A stretch of DNA of 64,000 nucleotides from Gammaproteobacteria bacterium (GCA_029884455.1 JAOUHU010000004.1:40236-104235); one strand, 5' to 3'. Positions 53,162 to 61,902 are shown, counted from the first letter of the stretch. Made by a program: numbers and translations. The notes: generated from the letters alone by a model not told the origin.

Positions 53162-54289
53162 TCAGTCGTCGGAACGGATACCGGCGCGCTCCCGGAAGTC
53201 TTCCATGACCTTGTCCAAGGGCGGGTGCGATTCCGAGTAGTGCTTGCCCAGCCAATCGGCTCCAAAGTCATTGCGCGGGTCGCGCAGTATCGTGTGTTCG
53301 TGATTGGGGTTCAGGCGGCTGTACTCGATCAGGACTCGCGGCCCGTGAACACGGTAATAGAACGCGTCGTCGCGGCCGGTCGGTCCGTGCCAGGAGAAGT
53401 GCAGTTCTTCCCAGTCCGCCGCCTCGATGACCGCGATCAGTTCGTCGCCAGTTGCGCCGTTCAGCGCGTATTCGGCGACCAGCTGTTTGAGCAGACGCAT
53501 TTGCGGAGCCGACAGGCGATCGGCTTTGAGGCCTTCGTACTCGGAGAGGCTGTCCTGTCGACCTGGGCCCGAGAGGATGTCGGCCGGCTTTTCGTCGCTG
53601 ATGATGGCGGTTGCGCGCTGCTCCTCGTCGAGGGAGTTGAGCAGGTCCAGGCCCCGGCGACCTTCCAGGGGCAGCGGCATCCAGCCGGCCATCGGGCCGC
53701 TTTGCAGGCGCATCGGGTTGCTGCCCAGGAACAGGGGCGTGAAGCTCACTAACCCATCCGCGACCGTGAAATTGGCGCCAACGTGATGGCCGTCGATCTG
53801 CCAGCCCCAGGTGCTACCGGCGGGATCGCCGTAAATGGCGACGCCGTAGTTGCCCGAGAAGTAGCCGGCGACGAGGAAGGCAAGGAATTTCTCGTCGTCG
53901 GTCGTCGGGTTGGCCACAACCTGCGGTGACATGGTCTCCCGCAACACGTCGTCGGAGCGCACGATGCCGGTCACCTTGGCATAGCCCTGGCTCGACAGCG
54001 ACGCAGCCAACAGGCGAAACACTGCCTGCCTTTGCGTGTCGTCGAGGTCGACCATACGGATACCGTCCGGCGCGACCATCGACGCCGGCAGGTTGGACCA
54101 GCGAAATCGCGCCGCGTCGTCCCAAGCATATTGCACAACGCTGCGCTGCGCCGCGTCGAGCGACTGCAGCAATTCGAGAGCCGCTTCCTGCATGCGCTCC
54201 GCAACGGTCGGCACATGCGCGGTGGCGCAAAACGGCAGCGCGCATATGAATAGGATGAGCTGACGGCAACGGCGGCTGGTGTTGTACAT
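53162..54289 (-). CDS. DUF3500-family secreted protein
   Basis: A 375-residue protein matching the DUF3500 family along its length. Features are a signal peptide (cleavage near ATAHVP), the start LLQSLDAAQRSVVQYAWDD, WGWQIDGHHVGANFTV, TPLFLGSNPM and a histidine-rich end (FSWHGPTGRDDAFYYRVHGP, NPNHEHTILRDPRNDFGADW). The conserved histidines suggest a metal site; the function is unknown. It is 74 bases downstream of the next PQQ dehydrogenase gene on the same strand, so they may be co-transcribed. Confidence 0.85.
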   Translation of the reverse strand: MYNTSRRCRQLILFICALPFCATAHVPTVAERMQEAALELLQSLDAAQRSVVQYAWDDAARFRWSNLPASMVAPDGIRMVDLDDTQRQAVFRLLAASLSSQGYAKVTGIVRSDDVLRETMSPQVVANPTTDDEKFLAFLVAGYFSGNYGVAIYGDPAGSTWGWQIDGHHVGANFTVADGLVSFTPLFLGSNPMRLQSGPMAGWMPLPLEGRRGLDLLNSLDEEQRATAIISDEKPADILSGPGRQDSLSEYEGLKADRLSAPQMRLLKQLVAEYALNGATGDELIAVIEAADWEELHFSWHGPTGRDDAFYYRVHGPRVLIEYSRLNPNHEHTILRDPRNDFGADWLGKHYSESHPPLDKVMEDFRERAGIRSDD

Positions 54290-54363
54290 GGCGTTCTCCC
54301 CTTGCGGCGATTCTATTTCACGGCGGGCGAACCCACCACCTGGGTCATCGCTGCATGTGGGGG

Positions 54364-56502
54364 CTACTCGGGCAAAGCGAATGCCACCAACTCTCCGCCG
54401 TGTACGGGCTTCATTTTCGAGCCGCCTGCCGAGATGACCACATACTGCCTGCCATTGGCCAGGTAGGTACTCGGGGTGGCGTGCCCGTCAAAGGGGAGTT
54501 CATGCTCCCAAAGGATAGCCCCGGTATCCTTGTCAAAGGCCCGAAACATCTCATCGGATGATGCCCCGATGAAAATCAGTCCGCCCGCAGTGACTACCGG
54601 CCCACCGTAGTTCTCGGTGCCAGTCACGGGAATGCCCCGCGCGCTCAATTCCTTGTACTCGCCCAGAGGTACTTGCCACTTGAGGGTTCCGGTGTTGAGG
54701 TCCACGGCATTCAGGGCCCCCCAGGGCGGCTTTATGGCAGGATAGCCCTCATCGTCCTGCCAGCGCTGGAAGCCGCGAAAGACATAGGGCTGGATTTCCT
54801 TGTTTGCATAGGCTGGGTCCGGGTCTGTTTGTTCCCCGTACAAAAAGTCCACGATGGCTTTTCGCTGCACTTCAGAGAGATGGTCAAACGCCGGCATGCG
54901 GCCACCGCCCTGGGTGATGAACTGGCCCAAGGCTTCGCGCTCCCAGCGTGTTGCAAGCTGATCGAGAGCGGGAAAGCCGCCGCCGGGATTTCCTTCTCGA
55001 TTCAAGCCATGGCAAGCAGCGCACTGAATGCGATACAGGGTCTCCCCGAAAGGCAAAAGATTGCCGTCCGAATTTCTGGTCGGGACCAGCTGATAGAACC
55101 AGGGGATCTCATTTACGTTCACATAAAGGATACCGTCCGGATCAGCCGCCGAGCCGCCCCATTCCATGCCGCCATCATAGCCAGGGAAAATGATGGACTG
55201 CTCCAGGCTGGGGGGTGGGTAGGAACCGTAATTTCCCGAAAGTTTCAGGACTTCCTCGGTCATCAGGGCTGCCCTGGGCGAAATGTTGGAATAATCATCC
55301 GCGGTGTATTTCTGCCGGGTCAGCGGTGGTGGCCGCGTCGGAAAAGGCTGGGTGGGCCAGGTTCTCACGTCGGCAAGCTGCGACGTCGGCGCAGAACGCT
55401 CTTCGATGGACCAAAGCGGTTCTCCGCTTTCCCGGTCAAACACAAACAGCAGGCCCATCTTGGTGCCCTGTGCCACGATGTCCCGCTGCTTCCCCTCATG
55501 GGTTACGGTCAGCAAGGTAGGGGGCGTAGGCAAGTCCATGTCCCAGAGGTCATGGTGCACCAGTTGGTGATGCCAGAGGCGTTTTCCGGTCCTGGCATCC
55601 AATGCGACCAGTGAGTTGGCAAACAAATTTTCCCCGTAACGATCTTCGCCGTAAAAATCGGGCCCCGCCGTTTCAGTTGAGATATAAACGATACCTCGGG
55701 CCTTATCGATCGCCAGACCCGACCAGTCGGATGCTCCTCCGGTCTTCTCCAGGTATGTTTCCGGCCAGGTCTCGGAGCCAAACTCCCCTGGTCGCGGGAG
55801 GGTGTGGAAGATCCAGGCTCGCTTGCCGCTGCGCAAATCAAAGGCGCGAATGGAGCCGGGTACGCTTTCACCAACATTGCCGCCGACAATCAACAGGTCC
55901 TCAAAGATGTGCCCCGGGGTGTTGAGGGACACATTGGGGCGGTACGGCAAATCCATGCCATCTCCAAGATGTATCGAGCCGCCGTCCCCAAAAGTCGGGA
56001 TCAGTTCGCCTGTGATGGCATCCAGGGCAAAAAGCCTGGCCCCTTTGCTGGTCAGGATTCGTCCCTGATCGCCATCCTTCCAGTACATGAGGCCACGCTG
56101 ATCCCCATCCGCCAGTGAATCATCGACGGTGGAGGGATCGAAAGTCCACAAATGCTGCCCGGTCGCTCCGTCCAGGGCGATCACCCGGCTGTGCGGGGTG
56201 GCAGTGTATAAAATGCCATCCACGATGAGATTGTTGACCTGGTAGTTGCCCGTATCGCCCGTGTCGTAGGTCCAGGCGACTTCGAGTTGCGCCACATTTT
56301 TTCGGTTGATCTGGTCCAGGGTAGAGTACTGATTGCTGCTTGGATGCCCGAGGTAAGCGGGCCAATCCGCGCCCGCTGCTGCTGCCTCTACAGGAGCGGA
56401 TGACTCACAAGCAGATAGCAACAGGGTCGCGAACAGCACGAGCGGCAATATTTCGTGCGCTGCTCCCTGAATAGACCGATGCTTAGTAAATGCCAGATTC
56501 AT
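54364..56502 (-). CDS. PQQ-dependent dehydrogenase with internal cytochrome c domain, lipoprotein
   Basis: About 712 residues from ATG 56502. The signal ends LLLSACESS, a lipobox, so the enzyme is lipid-anchored. Propeller blades (VAWTYDTGDTGN, KRLWHHQLVHHDLWDMDLP, GTLKWQVPLGEYKEL, GAILWEHELPFDGHATPSTY) surround an inserted class I cytochrome c domain with one heme motif, IQCAACHGLNREG, and GRMPAFDHLSE carrying a likely Met ligand. This is a quinohemoprotein, able to pass electrons internally from PQQ to heme. The substrate is not evident. The gene is next to the integrase remnant and tRNA-Arg, so it may be part of an acquired segment. Confidence 0.88.
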   Translation of the reverse strand: MNLAFTKHRSIQGAAHEILPLVLFATLLLSACESSAPVEAAAAGADWPAYLGHPSSNQYSTLDQINRKNVAQLEVAWTYDTGDTGNYQVNNLIVDGILYTATPHSRVIALDGATGQHLWTFDPSTVDDSLADGDQRGLMYWKDGDQGRILTSKGARLFALDAITGELIPTFGDGGSIHLGDGMDLPYRPNVSLNTPGHIFEDLLIVGGNVGESVPGSIRAFDLRSGKRAWIFHTLPRPGEFGSETWPETYLEKTGGASDWSGLAIDKARGIVYISTETAGPDFYGEDRYGENLFANSLVALDARTGKRLWHHQLVHHDLWDMDLPTPPTLLTVTHEGKQRDIVAQGTKMGLLFVFDRESGEPLWSIEERSAPTSQLADVRTWPTQPFPTRPPPLTRQKYTADDYSNISPRAALMTEEVLKLSGNYGSYPPPSLEQSIIFPGYDGGMEWGGSAADPDGILYVNVNEIPWFYQLVPTRNSDGNLLPFGETLYRIQCAACHGLNREGNPGGGFPALDQLATRWEREALGQFITQGGGRMPAFDHLSEVQRKAIVDFLYGEQTDPDPAYANKEIQPYVFRGFQRWQDDEGYPAIKPPWGALNAVDLNTGTLKWQVPLGEYKELSARGIPVTGTENYGGPVVTAGGLIFIGASSDEMFRAFDKDTGAILWEHELPFDGHATPSTYLANGRQYVVISAGGSKMKPVHGGELVAFALPE

Positions 56503-56748
56503 TCGATAACAGTAGAAGTTGCTGATCAAGAGGTGCTTGACGATAGCAGGATTTTGCAAAGTGCGCGGGGGGCGAAGGTAGCAATGAATCTGTTCCGCTC
56601 TTATCGACAAGCTCATCTTAGCCCTTTTGTTCTCCCGTACTCCATCGAATCTGGTCGAAAAATCCGAGCTCCCTGGTCACGAATCTCAACCGCATGGCGT
56701 GGACACGGTATCGTCGCAGCAAGAAGCGCAATTAGCGCCGCTGACTAA

Positions 56749-56931
56749 GCCATCAGGGCGGCGTTCGACGATCTCCAGGACCTGCTTGGACACCGGTCGG
56801 GACGAATTACGAGCCACTACTCGGCGGCCGAATTGACCAGCCTCATCGAGGCTGCGAACAAGGTTGTTGGGCAGGGGTCCCGCAAAAGTCCCGCACTGGT
56901 CATGCTGCAGAAAAAAGCGGTTACAGCTTAA
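56749..56931 (+). pseudogene. C-terminal fragment of a tyrosine recombinase (phage-type integrase)
   Basis: A 60-codon open stretch, closed by an in-frame stop just upstream, reads DDLQDLLGHRSGRITSHYSA, then ELTSLIEAANKVVGQGSRKS, and stops at 56931. LLGHRS and SHYS carry the last catalytic histidine and the nucleophilic tyrosine of the tyrosine-recombinase family, and the tail fits the C-terminus of integrases that use tRNA genes. The catalytic arginine region and everything before it are absent in all frames that I examined. It ends 32 bases from the 3' end of tRNA-Arg, the usual place for such an integrase. I infer a decayed integrated element. Confidence 0.68.
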
Positions 56932-56942
56932 TTTGTAACCGC
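56911..56942 (-). terminator. Rho-independent terminator of tRNA-Arg
   Basis: Read on the minus strand, GCGGTTACA pairs with TGTAACCGC around an eight-base AT-rich loop, followed by six T residues. It lies 21 bases beyond the tRNA 3' end. On the plus strand the same bases encode the last codons of the integrase remnant. Confidence 0.87.
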
Positions 56943-56962
56943 TTGATCTACCTTCGAAAAAA

Positions 56963-57039
56963 TGGCGCGCCCGGAGAGGCTCGAACTCCCGACCACCTGG
57001 TTCGAAGCCAGGTACTCTATCCAACTGAGCTACGGGCGC
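56963..57039 (-). tRNA. tRNA-Arg (anticodon TCG)
   Basis: A full cloverleaf of 77 bases. The acceptor stem is GCGCCCG with CGGGCGC, the D arm GCTCAGTTGGATAGAG, the anticodon stem CCTGG/CCAGG with loop CTTCGAA (anticodon TCG at 57003-57005 on the plus strand), and the T arm contains GTTCGAGCC. The CCA is encoded. It reads CGA codons. A terminator follows and an integrase remnant abuts its 3' end. Confidence 0.97.
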
Positions 57040-57093
57040 GTTGGTCAGGGCTGGACTATACCGATAGTATGGGCAGCCATGAAGGAGAAATTC

Positions 57094-57849
57094 ATGAAAT
57101 CAACGCGTCTCCTGCTGGCTATGCTTCTGGCGGGCGTGGCTGGCTTGCATGCGCCGGCGTATGCACAAGACGAACTGCGTGGCCCGTTTCGACTCTCGCG
57201 TACAACCACGGAGATAGGCGGTGCCGAGATGGCGCAGGGTCTCAAGGAAACCATTGCCATCGATGAAGAGCTGCAATGGCAGGTTTACGTACCCGAAAAC
57301 TACGACCGGCAAAAGCTCGCCGGCGCCTTTGTGTTCGTTGATCCATCCGGATGGGGCGGCATGCCCGACCAGTTCCGGCCGGTTTTCGACAGTCTCAATA
57401 TGATCTGGATTGGCGCCAATCGAACCGCGGCAACCACTTCCTCGACGAAATCCATGTGGACCACGGTCCTGGGTGCGCGGGCGCTGCAGCAGGATTATGC
57501 GATCGACCTGAATCGCCTCTATCTCGGCGGTACCGGTGAAGGCGTGCTGACCGCCATAAACGCGATGCTCGCGAGCAGTGAATTCGCCGGTGTTGTGCAA
57601 ATCAGCGGCTCGGTGGGCGTGGCCAACATACCGGCCCAATTCCTCGACACGCTGAAGCGCAAGCACTTCGTTTTCATGACCAGCACGAATGACAAGGCGA
57701 ACAAGTCAGTGCGCGCTGACTACGACAGCTACCGCAAGGCCGGCTTCGAAAACGTCAAGCTCATCTATGACGTGCAAGGCTCGCGTGATGTCGCCAAGCC
57801 CGAACTGATCGACGAGGCCATTCGTTACCTGGACGCACGCCTTAATTAA
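57094..57849 (+). CDS. Exported alpha/beta-hydrolase-like protein lacking the usual nucleophile
   Basis: A 251-residue protein from ATG 57094 with AAGGAG upstream; another ATG lies five codons earlier. The signal peptide ends near HAPAYAQ. The fold resembles PHB-depolymerase or dienelactone-type alpha/beta hydrolases: QVYVPENYDRQKLAGAFVFV, GMPDQFRPVFDSLNMIWIGA and LYLGGTGEGVLTAINAML. At the nucleophile elbow, where G-x-S-x-G is expected, the residues are GGTGEG, so serine is missing or replaced by threonine. Activity is therefore doubtful. It overlaps the hslR gene end on the opposite strand by four bases. Confidence 0.75.
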   Translation: MKSTRLLLAMLLAGVAGLHAPAYAQDELRGPFRLSRTTTEIGGAEMAQGLKETIAIDEELQWQVYVPENYDRQKLAGAFVFVDPSGWGGMPDQFRPVFDSLNMIWIGANRTAATTSSTKSMWTTVLGARALQQDYAIDLNRLYLGGTGEGVLTAINAMLASSEFAGVVQISGSVGVANIPAQFLDTLKRKHFVFMTSTNDKANKSVRADYDSYRKAGFENVKLIYDVQGSRDVAKPELIDEAIRYLDARLN

Positions 57850-58235
57850 TCGCGGCGACGCGCGATCAGCTTGCGCCGTGTGTGCTTGTCCGGGCGGCCA
57901 TCGGTCCTCGGCATCAGCATTCGATCCTGCCGCAGCGCAAGAGCCTGCGTTTCCCGTTCCCGGGCCACGGACTCGTCCTCCACGAAACAGCGCTGCGCCT
58001 CGGCGGCCGGTCCGCGTCGTGCCGGGATTGCGACGATTGCAAAGGAAAACGGCAGTCGTTCGCGAACCAGCTCAACGCGATCACCGCACTTCACCCGTGT
58101 GCCGGGCGTTGCGCGCTCGCCGTTGATGCGCACATGCCCGGCAACCACCGCGGCCGTCGCCAGGCTGCGCGTCTTGAAGAATCGGCAGAAGAACAACCAC
58201 CGATCAATGCGCAACGGTTCGGCCGCGCCAGACAT
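57846..58235 (-). CDS. hslR: S4-domain RNA-binding heat-shock protein HslR
   Basis: A 129-residue protein with an N-terminal S4 RNA-binding domain (LRIDRWLFFCRFFKTRSLAT, GHVRINGERATPGTRVKCGD) and a basic C-terminal tail (RPDKHTRRKLIARRRD), matching the HslR/Hsp15 family. In Escherichia coli it rescues 50S subunits carrying peptidyl-tRNA from blocked translation. Its start abuts the stop codon of the ureohydrolase gene, so both are in one transcript. A good call based on length and motifs. Confidence 0.9.
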   Translation of the reverse strand: MSGAAEPLRIDRWLFFCRFFKTRSLATAAVVAGHVRINGERATPGTRVKCGDRVELVRERLPFSFAIVAIPARRGPAAEAQRCFVEDESVARERETQALALRQDRMLMPRTDGRPDKHTRRKLIARRRD

Positions 58236-59162
58236 TTAACGCTTGTAGTAACCGGCGCGAACCGTGGCGCCAATGAAGTTACAGATCAGCCGCTCCGCGT
58301 GCACCAGCGTGATCTTGCCCACATCGCAGGACGGCGCGATTTCGACCAGGTCCATGCCGAGCACGCGCCCCTTCTTCACCAGTCCGTGCACCAGTTGCCG
58401 GATCTGCAACCAGTCGAGGCCGCCCGGTGTTTGTGACATTACAGCCGGCATGATGGTCGGGTCGAGGCCGTCCGCATCAATCGTCAGGTAATAAGGCCCG
58501 CCGTTGGGGATTCGTTGCAGCACCTTGTCGATGCCGATCGCGTGCATCTCGTAAGCATCGATAATGTCGGCGCCGTAGTTGCGCGCATCCTCGACTTCAC
58601 GCTCACGCGCACTGCCGATGCCACGCATGCCGATCTGCACGATGTGGTTAATCCACGGCATTTCAGACGCGCGCCGGATCGGGCTCGAATAGCCCTCGGT
58701 TTCGCCATTCACTTCATGCCGCCAGTCGAGATGCGCATCGACATGCACGAGCGTAACCGGCACATCGAAAACCTGCAGCGCGCGCATCACCGGGATGGGC
58801 ACACCATGGTCGCCGCCCAGTGTTACGAGGATTGCACTGGCCGCAAAAATTTTTCGCGCTGCCTGCTCGGCCTGCCGATAGTGTTCGGCAGGATCGGAGG
58901 CATCGCCCGCAACATTGCCGCAATCCACCACCCTGATATCACGTCCATCGAGCAGTGGGCCGCCGAGATCCCAGTCGTAGTGATGGCGCGTGTAGGCAAT
59001 GTCGGCCGCGCTGCTCGCCTGGCGGATCGCCTCGGGCGCCCTGCTCTGGTCGTTGGGACCCGGCTCGTACGGCATGCCGAAGGGAATGCCGAGAATGGCG
59101 ATATGCGCATCGAGGTCTTCGAGATTCGACTGATACGGAAAATCAAGAAACGTTTTTTGCAT
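58236..59162 (-). CDS. Ureohydrolase (agmatinase/arginase family)
   Basis: Hydrolyses a guanidino compound to an amine and urea with two manganese ions. All three ligand motifs are present in the 308-residue protein: VTLGGDHGVP, LVHVDAHLDW and TIDADGLDP. The length and the N-terminal AILGIPFGMPYEPGPNDQSR suit an agmatinase-type enzyme, which would supply putrescine for the homospermidine synthase at 50574. Guanidinobutyrase or guanidinopropionase activity cannot be ruled out. It overlaps the phosphatidyltransferase gene upstream by 20 bases and is followed directly by hslR. Confidence 0.88.
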   Translation of the reverse strand: MQKTFLDFPYQSNLEDLDAHIAILGIPFGMPYEPGPNDQSRAPEAIRQASSAADIAYTRHHYDWDLGGPLLDGRDIRVVDCGNVAGDASDPAEHYRQAEQAARKIFAASAILVTLGGDHGVPIPVMRALQVFDVPVTLVHVDAHLDWRHEVNGETEGYSSPIRRASEMPWINHIVQIGMRGIGSAREREVEDARNYGADIIDAYEMHAIGIDKVLQRIPNGGPYYLTIDADGLDPTIMPAVMSQTPGGLDWLQIRQLVHGLVKKGRVLGMDLVEIAPSCDVGKITLVHAERLICNFIGATVRAGYYKR

Positions 59163-59679
59163 CGCGTTGCAATCTCATCGCCCAGGCCAGTTGCATCTTG
59201 CCAGCTGTGCCGACAATAAACACCAGGTGCACAAACCAGCTGACGTCTCCCCAGAGCAGCAGTACCGGCAGCAGGCACATGAACAGCGCCATCGCAAAGC
59301 GCCCGAACCGCAGGTGCGGCACGCACCGGTGCACGAAGCGCGCACGCAACGAGATCATGTACATCTCGAGCGCCACCAGCAGCGGCATATAGGGCAGCCA
59401 ATAGGCCTCGAAGAACCCGGGAACCAGCATCCACAGCCAGAGCAGGGTCATGACGGAAAAAACGAGATCGGCGATGCCGTCGAAATCGATATCGGTTGTC
59501 GCTGGTATCGCGCGCCGCGCGAACAGGCCATCGAAAAAATCCGTCAGCGACGCCGCAATGTATAGACCAAACACCCACCACCGCATCTCGTACCAGGCCA
59601 GCACCGTAATCGGTACAGCGCTGACGATGCGGCACCAGGTCAGCGCATCGGCGATAAATCGTGCTTTTTGTTTGTCCAG
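59143..59679 (-). CDS. CDP-alcohol phosphatidyltransferase-family membrane protein
   Basis: A membrane enzyme of phospholipid head-group synthesis. The signature D-x2-D-G-x2-A-R-x8-D-x3-D appears as LTDFFDGLFARRAIPATTDI followed by DFDGIADL. Four to five further hydrophobic segments follow. The conserved domain begins around KQKARFIADALTWCRIV. No ATG, GTG or TTG lies at the expected place; the frame continues to an ATG at 59838, but that would run 100 bases into the divergent aminotransferase gene. The 5' end given here (a CTG) is an estimate. Which alcohol is used is unclear. Confidence 0.8.
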   Translation of the reverse strand: MDKQKARFIADALTWCRIVSAVPITVLAWYEMRWWVFGLYIAASLTDFFDGLFARRAIPATTDIDFDGIADLVFSVMTLLWLWMLVPGFFEAYWLPYMPLLVALEMYMISLRARFVHRCVPHLRFGRFAMALFMCLLPVLLLWGDVSWFVHLVFIVGTAGKMQLAWAMRLQRDAKNVS

Positions 59680-59733
59680 ATGTCGCCTACGATGGTGCGT
59701 CGCGCGGAAGCACAGGATAGGAGAGCAGTATTT

Positions 59734-60870
59734 GTGGCGCAAGGCACTGTAACGTTTGACGGCGCGCCGCCGCCGGGCACGATCAACCTTGGCATCGGCC
59801 AGCCATCGGCGGATCTCCTGCCGGTCGGCCTCGTGCATCGGGCCAGCGAGGCGTTTTTCGCCTGCGCGGAACCGTTCGAGCTGAATTACGGCGTGATCGC
59901 CGGCGATGCAAGATTTCTGCAGTCGCTCGCCGGCTTCCTGAGTACCGGCTACGGTGCCACGGTAACGGCCGATACCTTGTTTGCCACCGGCGGCAACTCA
60001 CAGGCACTCGATCTGGTCTCCAGCGTCTTTGCCAAACCGGGCGACACGGTGTTTGTCGAGGAGCCGAGCTATTTCCTCGCCTTCCAGATTTTTCGCGATC
60101 ACCACCTGAATGTTGTCGGCATACCGATGACGCAGGACGGGCCTGACATCGAGGCACTGCGACAGGAACTCGACAGGACGACACCGGCATTCTTTTATAC
60201 GATCCCGAGTTTTCACAATCCGACCGGCTGGAGTTCAACTGCGCCGCGACGGCAGCAGATTGTGTCGCTCGCCGAGGAAAATGGCTTCCTCGTGGTCGCC
60301 GACGAGCCTTACCAGCATCTTTTCTACTACGCGGAGCCGCCGCCTGCCTTTGGCACGATGATCGCGAGTGAGGTGGTACTGTCGCTGGGCTCGTTCTCGA
60401 AGATTCTCGCCCCCGGCATGCGGCTCGGGTGGATCCAGACCTGCGACGAGCTCCGGCGGCAAATCCTCGGCAACGGTTTTGTCAACAGTGGTGGCAGCAT
60501 CAATCACATCAGCTCGCACATCGTACGGCACGCCATCGATGCCGGCCTGCTCGACACCCATATCGCCAGGTTGCGTACAGTACTTCGCGGCAGGGTCGAA
60601 GCCATGGATGCGGCCTTGCACGAGCACTTCGACGGACTTGCGACATGGACACGGCCCGATGGCGGTTATTTCTTTTGGCTGCGTTTTGATGAGTCCGTGG
60701 ACGCCGCGGCGCTGCGCCGCAAAGCCCCCGGGCGCGAAACGGGCTTCCAGGCCGGCGACGTGTTTTCCGCCGCCGGGCAATTCGGCAATTACGTCCGGCT
60801 AAGTTTCGCGCACTACAACGAAGAAGATATCCGCGAGGGCATCGCGAGAATGCGGCCGTTATTTGACTGA
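59734..60870 (+). CDS. PLP-dependent aminotransferase, class I/II (possible MocR-type relative without HTH)
   Basis: A 378-residue fold-type I PLP enzyme. Visible features are TINLGIGQPSADLLP near the start, FATGGNSQALDLVSSVF, FYTIPSFHNPTGWSS, VADEPYQHLFYY, the PLP-lysine region LGSFSKILAPGMRLGW and the C-terminal GNYVRLSFAHYNEED. It resembles 2-aminoadipate aminotransferase-like enzymes; the amino donor and acceptor are unknown. GTG 59734 with AGGAG at nine bases is favoured over ATG 59692, which has no ribosome binding site. It is divergent from the phosphatidyltransferase and converges with doxX, with a 12-base overlap. Confidence 0.87.
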   Translation: MAQGTVTFDGAPPPGTINLGIGQPSADLLPVGLVHRASEAFFACAEPFELNYGVIAGDARFLQSLAGFLSTGYGATVTADTLFATGGNSQALDLVSSVFAKPGDTVFVEEPSYFLAFQIFRDHHLNVVGIPMTQDGPDIEALRQELDRTTPAFFYTIPSFHNPTGWSSTAPRRQQIVSLAEENGFLVVADEPYQHLFYYAEPPPAFGTMIASEVVLSLGSFSKILAPGMRLGWIQTCDELRRQILGNGFVNSGGSINHISSHIVRHAIDAGLLDTHIARLRTVLRGRVEAMDAALHEHFDGLATWTRPDGGYFFWLRFDESVDAAALRRKAPGRETGFQAGDVFSAAGQFGNYVRLSFAHYNEEDIREGIARMRPLFD

Positions 60871-61260
60871 AATTGGCACCGGGGCTTTGAACCGCCCCGG
60901 TCCGAGCAGCGCCTGCACCACCAGCGCCACGCTGAGAAACGCCGGGTACTCCCAGCCGCCATTGGCATTGCTGAACACCCAGCCGTTGCCGAGATGCACG
61001 TAAGTTGCACCTATCAGCACGGGCAGCAGCGCGAGCGATACTGTACGGGTCGCGATGCCCGACAACAGCAGCACGCCACCACCGATCTCGGCAAGCGTCA
61101 CAACATAGGCCGTCCAGCCGGGAAACCCGACCGATTCGAAAAAGCCGACCGTGCCCGGCAGGGTAAACACCATCACTTTTAGCAGCCCATGGGCGATAAA
61201 CATGATGCCCAGCGCGATACGCAACACGACGGCCGCGTAGTCAGAATTATTACTCATCAT
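60859..61260 (-). CDS. DoxX-family membrane protein
   Basis: A 133-residue, four-helix inner-membrane protein of the DoxX family, with VLRIALGIMFIAHGLLKVMVF and FPGWTAYVVTLAEIGGGVLLL. Relatives are linked to redox or thiol stress, but no specific role is known. It lies 15 bases downstream of the AzoR-like gene and so is probably controlled by the same LysR-regulated promoter. Two adjacent ATG codons could start it. Confidence 0.87.
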   Translation of the reverse strand: MMSNNSDYAAVVLRIALGIMFIAHGLLKVMVFTLPGTVGFFESVGFPGWTAYVVTLAEIGGGVLLLSGIATRTVSLALLPVLIGATYVHLGNGWVFSNANGGWEYPAFLSVALVVQALLGPGRFKAPVPISVK

Positions 61261-61275
61261 TTTCTCCTTGGTTAA

Positions 61276-61902
61276 TCAGGCGGCCAGTTGGCCGGCAAAG
61301 TTCTTGCTTGCAAGCAAGCTCTCAATTTGTGCGTGCGCCTGCGATATCGACGCCGCGGCGTTGCTGTGCAGCCGATCGGCGGCGATCACGTGTACGTCGG
61401 TGATCCCGACGAAACGCAGTGCATGTCGCAGGTACGGTGTCGCGAAATCGGCCGGGCTGTCGACGGCTACGCCACCCGATGCGACCACAATGAATGCGGT
61501 CTTGTTCTGCAGCAGGCCCTCAGGCCCGTTGCTGGTGTAGCGAAACGTCTTGCGCGCCCTGGCAATCATGTCGACCCAGGCTTTCAGCGCCGCGGGCACA
61601 CCGAAGTTGTAAATCGGCGCGCCGATAACCAGCACGTCGGCCCGCTGCAGTTCCGCCACCAGGGCATCCGATGTGGCCAGTGTCGCCCGCTGCGCCGCCG
61701 AGCGCTCGTCCTCGGCGGTGAAATTGGCCGCGATCCACGCCGCGTCGAGCAGCGGAATACCGTCGCTCAGATCACGCCGCACCACCTCGACACTCGCGAC
61801 GCGCTGCTGCAGGGTGGCAATTATGGCGCCGGTCAGGGTCCGGCTGACGGAATCGCGCCGGCGTCCGCTGGCGCTGACTTCGAGAACGTTGAGATGGCTC
61901 AT
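61276..61902 (-). CDS. azoR: FMN-dependent NADH:quinone/azo reductase (AzoR-like flavodoxin fold)
   Basis: A 208-residue protein of the AzoR family. It reduces quinones and azo compounds with NADH via FMN. Features are NVLEVSASGRRRDSVSRTL at the N-terminus with the FMN phosphate-binding serines, ADVLVIGAPIYNFGVPAALK and the FMN-binding VASGGVAVDSPADFATPYL. ATG 61902 has AGGAG upstream; the longer frame to 62205 runs through the divergent LysR gene and is not credible. It is divergent from a LysR regulator and followed by doxX, a common arrangement for quinone-stress loci. Confidence 0.9.
   Translation of the reverse strand: MSHLNVLEVSASGRRRDSVSRTLTGAIIATLQQRVASVEVVRRDLSDGIPLLDAAWIAANFTAEDERSAAQRATLATSDALVAELQRADVLVIGAPIYNFGVPAALKAWVDMIARARKTFRYTSNGPEGLLQNKTAFIVVASGGVAVDSPADFATPYLRHALRFVGITDVHVIAADRLHSNAAASISQAHAQIESLLASKNFAGQLAA

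Noticed and set aside
56686..57024. A 112-codon minus-strand open frame over the tRNA-Arg gene
   Set aside because: It reads through the tRNA and its terminator; the tRNA structure is complete, so the frame is spurious.
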